From: Pseudarthrobacter sp. PS3-L1
Lineage (GTDB): Bacteria > Actinomycetota > Actinomycetes > Actinomycetales > Micrococcaceae
Assembly (NCBI RefSeq): GCF_030063285.1
Contig: NZ_JASISU010000003.1
Coordinates: 248,001-312,000, forward strand
Direction: 5' to 3'
DNA length: 64,000 bases
Every line of letters starts with the position of its first letter. Positions within the stretch are counted from its first letter, which is position 1. Below the pieces are notes generated by a model. The model did not search any database. It saw only the letters and a program-made list of their open reading frames with translations, and was not told where the DNA came from. Position numbers and translations under genes: made by a program. Shown one piece after another: positions 8,256 to 15,642 of this stretch.

Positions 8256-8989
8256 CGCCATTCCTCCATCTCCTTCATCAGGGTGGTTCTGGCCCGGGCA
8301 AGCCGTCCGCGGACCGTGGCGCTACTTATACCCAACTGTGCGGCAATCTCATCGTAGGACTGGGCGCCCATTTCTTTGAGCAGCCAGCACTGTCGCTGCC
8401 CCTCGGGCATTCTGTCCAGGGCGTGCCGCAACGCCGCCATCTGGGAACTTGCTGCTGCTGCATACTCAGGACCCGGCGCTACGTCCGCCAGGTCGTAGCT
8501 CTCATCAACCGGCACATACTCACGTCGCCGCCGCAGGAGGTCAATGCTGCGATGACCGGTGATTTTCATAAGCCAGCTTTTGACGACGGACCCGTCGTTC
8601 AGGTCCGCCAGTTGACGCCATGCCTGCGTGAAAGCTTCCTGCAACACGTCATCAGCATCTGAGGCAGACCCGGTAACCCGCCGGGCATAGGCGCGCATGA
8701 GGGGCGCGTAGCGACGCACCAGCACTTCGAACGCAGCAACGTCCCCGTCGACTGCCCGATCCACAAGGAAGGCGTCCTCGGCAGCTTCCAGCATCCCCGC
8801 ACGCGACTGCCGTTGCGCCCGCGCGTCGCCATCTGAAGTCCTCCCAGACCCGGACCGGCGCGGGTGGCACCCTGCCGTCGCCCCGGTTGGGGGCGCCATC
8901 GTGCTCTCGGAGGGCACGGCATCGCCAACAACGTCGCGCGGCACAGACCCACCTGAAGCTTCCGGCTGCCTCTGCACTCCGTTGTCCAC
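8252..8989 (-). CDS. ECF RNA polymerase sigma factor
   Basis: This is an extracytoplasmic-function sigma-70 factor. Region 2 (VDGDVAAFEVLVRRYAPLMR, then DADDVLQEAFTQAWRQL) and region 4 (MPEGQRQCWLLKEMG, then SYDEIAAQLGISSATVRGRL) are both intact. The first 65 residues are polar, low in complexity and unlike the family. The true start may therefore be the ATG at 8794 or the one at 8899 rather than the GTG at 8989. It is the first gene of an operon followed by a zinc-finger/Asp23 protein, a small partner and an esterase. By analogy with other ECF/ZAS pairs it is probably held inactive by the downstream zinc-finger protein until an envelope or redox signal appears. Confidence 0.88.
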   Translation of the reverse strand: MDNGVQRQPEASGGSVPRDVVGDAVPSESTMAPPTGATAGCHPRRSGSGRTSDGDARAQRQSRAGMLEAAEDAFLVDRAVDGDVAAFEVLVRRYAPLMRAYARRVTGSASDADDVLQEAFTQAWRQLADLNDGSVVKSWLMKITGHRSIDLLRRRREYVPVDESYDLADVAPGPEYAAAASSQMAALRHALDRMPEGQRQCWLLKEMGAQSYDEIAAQLGISSATVRGRLARARTTLMKEMEEWR

Positions 8990-9192
8990 GCTTCACCGCC
9001 TTCATCTAGCACCTGCTTGGGCCCAACCCTGCACCCGGCTGGACCGGAGTCCGCACTCCGGGCAGAACCTCCGCAATCTAAGAATACACAGCCAGGCTGA
9101 CCATTTTCGGCACTCTCCCCGGCGTCCGTGCACCGCCCCTCAGCGGGCGGAAGATCCGGAGTGGGTGCCGCCTGGCACAGTGCCAAATGGCA

Positions 9193-9222
9193 CTCCCGCA
9201 GGCGAGGCATCGCCTGCGGGAG
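9193..9222. terminator. Strong hairpin at the 3' end of the PEBP gene
   Basis: A perfect 13-bp stem (CTCCCGCAGGCGA with its complement) closes a four-base loop GGCA. It lies just past the stop of the minus-strand PEBP gene. Two more short palindromes follow (TGCCATTTGGCA and TGGCACAGTGCCA, 9173-9194). There is no long T run, so this is a hairpin terminator or RNA end-protecting structure rather than a classic intrinsic terminator. Confidence 0.6.
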
Positions 9223-9227
9223 GACGC

Positions 9228-9785
9228 CTACTCAGATTCGAAGGTACCCATCAGGACTGCGCGGGCAATGACGTGCGGCAGCAGCGTGAATCCCAGCATG
9301 GCCGGTGATGCATCGGCCGTAATGTCCAGCGACTCAACGTCGAGGGCCTGCACCACAAAGAAGTACCTGTGGACACCATGTCCTGACGGCGGAGCCGCAC
9401 CAACAAAACCCGCCATCCCGGCGTCGTTCTTCAGCGTCAGGGCCCCGGCCGGAAGCTGCCCGCTGCCCTGCGTCCCTGCCCCCGCAGGAAGACTCGTGAC
9501 AGATGCCGGAATATTGGCCACGGACCAATGCCAGAATCCGGAACCCGTGGGAGCATCCGGATCATAAGCCGTGACCACAAAGCTTTTTGTTTCCTGCGGC
9601 GCGCCAGTCCAGCTCAGCTCGGGCGAGATATCCTGCCCGCCGGGTACACCCATGGCGCCTGAGCGCTGGGGTGCTGCCAGTTCCTCCCCGGCAGCAAAAT
9701 CGGTGCTAGTCAGCGCAAACGACTGGACCTCCGGCAGCCTGACAAAAGGATCGTTCCAGATGGGGTCGCTCTCTTGAGTACTCAT
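9228..9785 (-). CDS. YbhB/YbcL-family PEBP (Raf kinase inhibitor-like) protein
   Basis: This protein of 185 residues has the ligand-binding signatures of bacterial phosphatidylethanolamine-binding-like proteins: the segment [13 protein letters not shown] and the segment [12 protein letters not shown]. The family binds small anions or phospho-ligands, and its role in bacteria is unsettled. No signal peptide is seen, so it is likely cytoplasmic. It is monocistronic, with a strong hairpin right after the stop. Confidence 0.9.
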   Translation of the reverse strand: MSTQESDPIWNDPFVRLPEVQSFALTSTDFAAGEELAAPQRSGAMGVPGGQDISPELSWTGAPQETKSFVVTAYDPDAPTGSGFWHWSVANIPASVTSLPAGAGTQGSGQLPAGALTLKNDAGMAGFVGAAPPSGHGVHRYFFVVQALDVESLDITADASPAMLGFTLLPHVIARAVLMGTFESE

Positions 9786-9854
9786 AGTGCGATGCTAACC
9801 GCCGCTTCTGGGAATTCAACCGGCAACGCCGAATCCACCCTCCGTCCCTTCACG

Positions 9855-11789
9855 TCAGCGCCCCGCATGCTGCCGGCTCCAGGCCAACCACAGCAACCTG
9901 TATTTGCCTTCCTGCAACACCAGTTCCGCATGGGTCCCATCCTGGATAATGACTCCCTGGTCCATCACCAGGACCCGATCGGCGGCCTGGGCCTGCGTCA
10001 ACCGGTGTGCGACAGTGATGGCTGTGCGGCCAACAGCCACGGCAGATGCGGCGGCTTCCAGCTCATGTGCCCCGGCGCTGCCGGCCTCGGCAGTGGCCTC
10101 GTCGAGCACAATGACCGGAGGATCAGCAATGACAACCCGGGCCAGAGCCAACTGCTGGGCAGCTGCCGGCGGGATGCTGCGGCCCGATTCACCAATCAGT
10201 GTGTGAAGGCCATCCGGCAAAGCCGCCACCCAGGACTGGGCCGATACAACTTCCAGCGCATCCCACACAGTCGCCTCACTCGCCAGCGGGTCAGCCAACC
10301 GCAGGTTATCCAGGACAGTCCCAGCAAAGACGTGGACCTCCTGGCTGACCAGGGCAACGTAGGCATTAACCGCTTCCGGATCAATCTCGGAGAGCAGCAC
10401 CCCACCGATCCAGACATGGCCACCCGAAGCTTGCGTCACCCCTGCCAGGATGGCGGCCAATGTACTCTTGCCGGCACCACTGGCACCTACCAGGGCAACC
10501 CGTTGCCCACCCGGGACAACAAGTGAGATCCGATCAAGCACCACGGGGGCCTCTCCGTAAGAGTGAGTCAGCCCCTCGATCCGGACGGAGCTGCCGGCCG
10601 GAATGGAGGTGGCCAAGGCTGGGCCGGGGGCCGCGATGCTGGCAACCCCCACGAGGCGCGCGAGGCCTGCACCCGCTGACTGGACGTCGTCGAACGTCAG
10701 GAGGAGGACCGCGAGCGGGTTGAACAGCCGATGGAAGTACAGAGCCGCAGCCGTTGCGGCACCAACGCTCACAATGTCCTCCCTGACCAGCACGAACCCG
10801 ACAATCAGGACTGCACTCAGGCCGATCAGCTCAGCACGATTCAGCCAGCCTGCCCAGCCACTGAAAAGCCTGAACACTGACACTGAGTGCGCCAGGGCCG
10901 TGGCGGACCGACTTTGCACTGCTGCGACATGGGAATCCTCCGTGCGGTGCGCACGGACGGTGGCCGCACCCGAGAGTGAGCCCAGCAAGCTTTGGTTCCG
11001 CAGGGAAATTGCCGTCCGCTCCATGGCATAGCTAGCGCCGGAACGCGGCAGGTACCACCGCAGGGCAAGAACATAGACAGGCAGCGCCACCATCCCGGCC
11101 AATGCCAGGCGCCAGTCCAGCAGCGCAAGGCTCACTCCGGTCAGCACTACTGTCACTGCGGAGGACACGACAGTGGGCACCAAACCGGTAAGGGCCCGGC
11201 TGACCATGCCGACGTCATCTCCTACCCGGGTGACAAGATCGCCCGTTCCGATCTTCTCCAGCAGGACCGGCGGCAACCTCACGGCCCTGTCCACCACTTG
11301 TTCCCGAAGATCAGCCAGGATGTGTTCGCCCAGGTGGGCAATCAAAACACCCCCGACGGCGGTAATCGCACCACCGAGGACTGCCGCCGCAGCGATAAGC
11401 ACCCCGGGCTGCAGCACATCAGCTACCGAAGCGCCTGCACGAAGCTGGTCTACCAGCAGGCCCAGAACCCAGGGGGCCACCAGCCAGGCCACGCTGCCGA
11501 GCAACGTCACCAGCAACGTCAGGACCGCCAGGGGAATTCGCCGACGGCAGGCACGGCCAAGTTCGCGCCACGTCTCCCGGGCAGAGGCAACAGGAAGCTG
11601 CACTGTTCCCGGTGGCGCATCAGGAGATCCCACGCGCGCCCGATAGGCCGTCAACCGAGCCTGCCGGGCAGCTACCTTTGCTGCTTTCTTTGCTGCTTTA
11701 CGCGCAAAGCGCCGAGCCGACGTCGCCGCCATTTTCTCCGCCTTGGCCTGTGATTTTTTTACCAGCGGCACGGCTGCCCGATTCCTCAT
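9855..11789 (-). CDS. ABC exporter half-transporter, subunit B (intact Walker A, degenerate signature)
   Basis: This fused membrane/ATPase half-transporter has 644 residues. About 70 basic, Ala/Lys-rich residues precede six membrane segments. The nucleotide domain shows an intact Walker A (GASGAGKST), Walker B (VIVLDEATAE) and H-loop (VAHRL). The place of LSGGQ is taken by IPPAAAQQLALARVV, so its signature is degenerate. It overlaps the partner gene by four bases (ATGA) and surely forms a heterodimer with it. The partner has the opposite defects, so one composite ATP site should be competent and one dead, as in asymmetric heterodimeric exporters. The iron box before the operon hints at siderophore or iron-related transport. 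Confidence 0.88.
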   Translation of the reverse strand: MRNRAAVPLVKKSQAKAEKMAATSARRFARKAAKKAAKVAARQARLTAYRARVGSPDAPPGTVQLPVASARETWRELGRACRRRIPLAVLTLLVTLLGSVAWLVAPWVLGLLVDQLRAGASVADVLQPGVLIAAAAVLGGAITAVGGVLIAHLGEHILADLREQVVDRAVRLPPVLLEKIGTGDLVTRVGDDVGMVSRALTGLVPTVVSSAVTVVLTGVSLALLDWRLALAGMVALPVYVLALRWYLPRSGASYAMERTAISLRNQSLLGSLSGAATVRAHRTEDSHVAAVQSRSATALAHSVSVFRLFSGWAGWLNRAELIGLSAVLIVGFVLVREDIVSVGAATAAALYFHRLFNPLAVLLLTFDDVQSAGAGLARLVGVASIAAPGPALATSIPAGSSVRIEGLTHSYGEAPVVLDRISLVVPGGQRVALVGASGAGKSTLAAILAGVTQASGGHVWIGGVLLSEIDPEAVNAYVALVSQEVHVFAGTVLDNLRLADPLASEATVWDALEVVSAQSWVAALPDGLHTLIGESGRSIPPAAAQQLALARVVIADPPVIVLDEATAEAGSAGAHELEAAASAVAVGRTAITVAHRLTQAQAADRVLVMDQGVIIQDGTHAELVLQEGKYRLLWLAWSRQHAGR

Positions 11790-13639
11790 CGCAGGACCAG
11801 CGCCCGGTACGCAGCACTGGAATCAAGCAGATCCGCATGGTTGCCGTCCAGGACCACCGCGCCGTGATCAAGCATCAGGACCCGGTCCGCTGCATCGAGC
11901 AGAACAGGACTGTTCGTGATGATCAAGGTGCTTCGCAACACCTTTCCACCTTGGTTTCCTGAGCGGCCGTGACGGAGCGCGCGGACGCCGTCGGCGATGA
12001 CCTTCTCCGTCATGGCGTCCACGGCAGTGGTGGGTTCGTTGAGGATCAGAAGCGGAGGATCTCCCAACAGGGCCCTCGCCAATCCCAGCCGTTGCCGCTG
12101 CCCACCGGACATGCTGGCACCCCTGTCCACCACCACCTCCGCCAGTCCCCTCGTGCGGGATCCGATCATTTCATCGGCAGCACTCGCGCTCAGTGCCGGG
12201 TGGGTCATCGACAGCGCCGGCAGGAGGGCAAGTTCGGCAACTGTTGCCAGTCCGCGTAGATTCTGCTCCAGGGTTCCCTCAAAAAAATCCGGCTGATACG
12301 GTTCTGCGAGCACCAGTTCCCGGAGCCTGTCCGTGCTCAGATCAAAGAGACCCAGCTCCCCCACCAGCACCGAGCCCTGCATGGAATCAGCGGCCATCCT
12401 GCCGGACAGAAGATCAAAAATGGAGATGGCGTCGCGTGGATCATTGCCGGCAATCGCAAGCAGGGTTCCCGGTGCCAGATCCACTGAAACGTCGCGCAGC
12501 GACCCGGCACTTACCCGGTGCAGGACAAGGCGCGGCGCGGGGGTGCTTTCGGGGGACGCTGCATCCTCTGGCATTTCCATCCGGTTGACCTGCGCAATAG
12601 CCATGGCCTCCGTCTCCACCCTTGAGCTGTCCGGTCGCAGCCATGGTGCATTCAGCACTTCCTCCACACGGCGTGCCGATGCGTTGGCCACAGCCAGGGA
12701 TTTCAACCGGAACGCAATGGAACCCACGGGCTCGGCCATGAACTGTGCCAGGCCCACCACAGTAATCAGCTGCCCCGCGCTCAGGCTCCCGTCCAGCGTC
12801 AGCAGTCCAGCAAACACGGCAACAACTGCGAGGAAAATGCCATTGAGTGCCGCTGCTGTCCCCGTCTGGAACGCCTCCACCCGAGCTGCGCGCAACGAGG
12901 CATCAAGGCTTTTTCGGCTCGCCTGCCGGTAGCGGGCCGATGCCGGCGCCGCTGCACCAATTCCCCGGAGGGCCCGGAGGCCGCGCATCAGGTCTGTTGC
13001 CAGCGCAGAGGTCTGCCCCGCCGATTCCTGGGCCGTTCCCCTGCGTCCTGCAATAGGTTTTGTGAAGGCTGCGAGCACCAGAAGGATCAGCGGCGCCCCA
13101 GCCAGCACCAGCAGTGCCAGCCAGGGATTGATGTCCACCAGGACACCCACGGCAGCAAGCAGGCCAACCACTGCCGCGATGATGCCCGCGCGGGCTTCGA
13201 CAGCCGTGGCCGCTGCATCGGCGTCCGAAGAGGCAATGGCGACGAGCTCACCGGACGCCCTGTCCGTAGCCACTCCTCGACTGTCAAGCAAACGGACTGC
13301 CATGGATCCACGCAATAGGTGCGCGCGGGCCATCGATGCGTTTTCGATGAAGCGGGCGCCGTGCCGCCAGCACAGCGTGAGGAATGAGAAAAGGACAACC
13401 AACCCCGCGATGCACCATGCCAGCGCCGGCCATTCCCCAGTATCAACTGCCGTGTCTATAGTCACGCCGATCAGGACGGGGACCATGGCCTCCGCAAGTT
13501 GGTGTCCGCCCAGCAGGATTGTCCCAGCCCAGATTCGCCACCGCGCCGCTGCGCCCAACCCGCGATGTTCGCTTTGGCCGCCCTTCCCCCGCAGCGCCTT
13601 GGTCCGGAGTTTTCCGTGGTCAGGAGGAGATATCGGCAT
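11786..13639 (-). CDS. ABC exporter half-transporter, subunit A (degenerate Walker A, intact signature)
   Basis: This is a half-transporter of about 617 residues with six membrane segments and a C-terminal nucleotide domain. The signature MSGGQRQRLGLARALL is intact. The Walker A position reads AGNDPRDAI and lacks the Gly-Lys-Ser/Thr core. Walker B reads LLILNEPTTA, with Asn for Asp, and the H-loop histidine is replaced (IITNSPV). It is paired with subunit B by an ATGA overlap. The ATG at 13639 is chosen; a TTG at 13687 would give 16 more residues but would place the start inside the predicted iron box. The substrate is unknown. Confidence 0.86.
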   Translation of the reverse strand: MPISPPDHGKLRTKALRGKGGQSEHRGLGAAARWRIWAGTILLGGHQLAEAMVPVLIGVTIDTAVDTGEWPALAWCIAGLVVLFSFLTLCWRHGARFIENASMARAHLLRGSMAVRLLDSRGVATDRASGELVAIASSDADAAATAVEARAGIIAAVVGLLAAVGVLVDINPWLALLVLAGAPLILLVLAAFTKPIAGRRGTAQESAGQTSALATDLMRGLRALRGIGAAAPASARYRQASRKSLDASLRAARVEAFQTGTAAALNGIFLAVVAVFAGLLTLDGSLSAGQLITVVGLAQFMAEPVGSIAFRLKSLAVANASARRVEEVLNAPWLRPDSSRVETEAMAIAQVNRMEMPEDAASPESTPAPRLVLHRVSAGSLRDVSVDLAPGTLLAIAGNDPRDAISIFDLLSGRMAADSMQGSVLVGELGLFDLSTDRLRELVLAEPYQPDFFEGTLEQNLRGLATVAELALLPALSMTHPALSASAADEMIGSRTRGLAEVVVDRGASMSGGQRQRLGLARALLGDPPLLILNEPTTAVDAMTEKVIADGVRALRHGRSGNQGGKVLRSTLIITNSPVLLDAADRVLMLDHGAVVLDGNHADLLDSSAAYRALVLR

Positions 13640-13683
13640 TCTCGGCTTCCGGCTGTGAGGCAGGCCTACGGAGCTCCGCAGGG

Positions 13684-13702
13684 CCAAGTAAGCCTACCCT
13701 AA
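13684..13702. promoter_or_regulatory. Predicted DtxR/IdeR-type iron box before the ABC exporter operon
   Basis: Read on the minus strand, the site is TTAGGGTAGGCTTACTTGG. It matches 15 of 19 positions of the IdeR/DmdR1 consensus TWAGGTWAGSCTWACCTWA. It lies 45-63 bp upstream of the chosen ATG of subunit A, a repressor-type position. By established DtxR/IdeR biology, iron-loaded repressor would shut the operon off when iron is plentiful. Confidence 0.6.
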
Positions 13703-13766
13703 GTTCCAGGTGGGTACTCAGAGTTGAGTGCTGGCTCACACCAAATCTGTGTTTCTGTTGTTTTTC

Positions 13767-13796
13767 GTTGACAAAGCAACATGAACCTAGATAAAG
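13767..13796 (+). promoter_or_regulatory. fruR-fruK-fruA promoter with overlapping FruR-like operator
   Basis: A perfect -35 hexamer TTGACA (13768-13773) is followed 17 bp later by an ATAAAG -10 candidate (13791-13796). The inverted repeat GTTG-N6-CAAC (13767-13780) covers the -35. A repressor bound there would block RNA polymerase. It sits about 70 bp upstream of the DeoR-family gene, so negative autoregulation is likely. Confidence 0.5.
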
Positions 13797-13862
13797 TCAA
13801 TTAATTCCACATCCTGTGATGACCATCACCGGGAAGAGGGACTTTTACGCAATGGAGGGTAT

Positions 13863-14663
13863 GTGTTCGCCGAAGAGCGCCAGCAGAAGATTGCCGAGCT
13901 AGTTGCCGGCAACGGACGCGTCAGTGTGACAGGCCTTGCTGAGCGCTTTTCCATTACCACCGAAACCATCCGCAGGGACCTCGCCAGCCTCGAAACGGCA
14001 GGCACAGTCCGCCGGGTTCACGGCGGCGCAGTCAGCGCGGACCGGTTCAGTACCACTGAAGAAAGCGTCCCGGACCGCACCGTAAAGCTCACGGCCGAAA
14101 AAAACCGGATCGCCCAGGCAGCACTGCGCTACATTCCACGAGCCTCCGGTGGAAGCATCCTGCTCGATGCCGGCTCCACCACCGAAGCCCTCGCAGACCT
14201 GATTGCCCGCAGCGCTCCACCCGCCGGAATCACGGCGGTCGACCCCGAACTGGTGGTCATTACACACTCCATTCCTGCAGCATCCAAACTCTCCAGCACC
14301 GCCGGGATCGCGTTGCACACCCTGGGCGGGAGAGTCCGCGGCATCACCCAGGCCGCAGTTGGCCAAAGCACAGTCCAGGCAGCGGAGCAGCTGCGCCCCG
14401 ATGTTGCCTTCATTGGCACCAACGGCCTGCACGCCACTTTTGGACTCAGCACCCCTGACCCTGAAGAAGCCGCCGTCAAAACCGCCTTTGTTCGCTCAGC
14501 CCGCAGCATTGTGGTGCTGGTCGACTCCTCCAAGCTGGATGCCGAAACCCTGGTCCAGTTCGCCTCCCTGAAAGATCTGGACACAGTGATCACAGACAGT
14601 GAACCGGGCCACGAGCTCGCAGCCGCCCTGGCAGATGCCGGCGTTGACGTGGTGATCGTATGA
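13863..14663 (+). CDS. fruR: DeoR-family transcriptional repressor of fructose use
   Basis: This DeoR/GlpR-type regulator has 266 residues. It has an N-terminal helix-turn-helix (RQQKIAELV, then VTGLAERFSITTETIRRDL) and a C-terminal sugar-phosphate sensor domain (SGGSILLDAGSTTEALA; PDVAFIGTNGL). The GTG start is supported by GGAGGG six bases upstream. It overlaps fruK by four bases (ATGA), so it belongs to the fruR-fruK-fruA-ptsH operon. In related actinobacteria FruR represses the PTS genes until fructose 1-phosphate accumulates; the same is inferred here. Confidence 0.92.
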   Translation: MFAEERQQKIAELVAGNGRVSVTGLAERFSITTETIRRDLASLETAGTVRRVHGGAVSADRFSTTEESVPDRTVKLTAEKNRIAQAALRYIPRASGGSILLDAGSTTEALADLIARSAPPAGITAVDPELVVITHSIPAASKLSSTAGIALHTLGGRVRGITQAAVGQSTVQAAEQLRPDVAFIGTNGLHATFGLSTPDPEEAAVKTAFVRSARSIVVLVDSSKLDAETLVQFASLKDLDTVITDSEPGHELAAALADAGVDVVIV

Positions 14664-15640
14664 TCATCACACTGACTGCCAACCCCAGCCTGGACCGGAC
14701 GGTGTCCCTGCCCTCCGCCCTAGAACGCGGCGAGGTCCAACGGGCCGTTGCCGTCCGGCAGGAATCCGGCGGCAAGGGCGTCAACGTCTCCCGCGCCCTG
14801 GTTACCTCCGGCGTGGACACGCTGGCCGTGCTGCCGGGCGCCGAGACCGATCCCGTCCTGGCTGGCCTCAGCGAGGCCAACGTGCCCTTTGCGGCCCTCC
14901 CCATCGCCGAACCACTGCGCACCAACGTGGCCCTCACCGAACCTGACGGCACCACCACCAAAATCAACGAGCCCGGGCCCGTCCTGGATGCCGCGCAGCA
15001 GGAAGCCCTCATCGCACTCCTGCTGGAGCGCGCGGAAGGCGCTTCCTGGGTAGTTCTGGCCGGTTCGTTGCCGCCAGGTTTCCCCGCAGACTTCTACACC
15101 ACAGTCACCCGGCGGCTCCGCCAGCTCACCAGCGGGGCTCCCCTGATTGCCGTCGACTCCTCCGGTGGCCCCCTTGCCGCCGCCGTCGTGGGCGACGCGG
15201 CCGGAACTCCCGACCTCCTCAAGCCCAACGCCGAGGAACTCGCGGAACTGGCTGAGGCCGCTGGCTTCGGCCACCCCTATACGGCTGAGCAGCTCGAGGC
15301 AGACCCGGAGGCCGCCGCGCGAGCCGCGGCCGCCGTCGTTGGCTCCGGTGTTGCAACAGTTCTTGCCACGCTCGGCTCCAAAGGAGCTGTGCTGGTGACG
15401 GCCGACGGCGCGTGGCTGGCCACGCATCCGCCGGTCACCGCTGTCAGTACTGTCGGCGCGGGGGATTCATCCCTGGCTGGCTATCTGCTGGCCCACGGCT
15501 TGGGAAAGTCCCCCGCCGACTGCCTTCGTCAAGCAGTGGCCCATGGTGCCGCTGCTGCTTCCCTGCCGGGTTCCACTGTGCCGGCAGTTTCCCAAACAAC
15601 CCCGGATGCCGTAACCATCACGGCCCTTCGAAAGGACTGA
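14660..15640 (+). CDS. fruK: 1-phosphofructokinase
   Basis: This PfkB-family sugar kinase has 326 residues. It carries the early substrate motif QESGGKGVNVSRAL and the C-terminal ATP/catalytic motif STVGAGDSSLAGYL with the catalytic Asp. It phosphorylates fructose 1-phosphate, made by the downstream PTS permease, to fructose 1,6-bisphosphate for glycolysis. Its position between fruR (four-base overlap) and fruA (two-base gap) separates it from tagatose-6-phosphate kinases of the same family. Confidence 0.94.
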   Translation: MIITLTANPSLDRTVSLPSALERGEVQRAVAVRQESGGKGVNVSRALVTSGVDTLAVLPGAETDPVLAGLSEANVPFAALPIAEPLRTNVALTEPDGTTTKINEPGPVLDAAQQEALIALLLERAEGASWVVLAGSLPPGFPADFYTTVTRRLRQLTSGAPLIAVDSSGGPLAAAVVGDAAGTPDLLKPNAEELAELAEAAGFGHPYTAEQLEADPEAAARAAAAVVGSGVATVLATLGSKGAVLVTADGAWLATHPPVTAVSTVGAGDSSLAGYLLAHGLGKSPADCLRQAVAHGAAAASLPGSTVPAVSQTTPDAVTITALRKD

Positions 15641-15642
15641 CA

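Noticed and set aside
13639..13687. A longer start (TTG at 13687) for ABC subunit A.
   Set aside because: It would start inside the predicted iron box and lacks a ribosome site; the ATG at 13639 is more likely, although not certain.
15412..15642. A 77-residue upstream extension of the fructose PTS permease.
   Set aside because: It lies entirely within fruK in another frame, lacks a ribosome site, and the IIA domain begins properly at the GTG at 15643.
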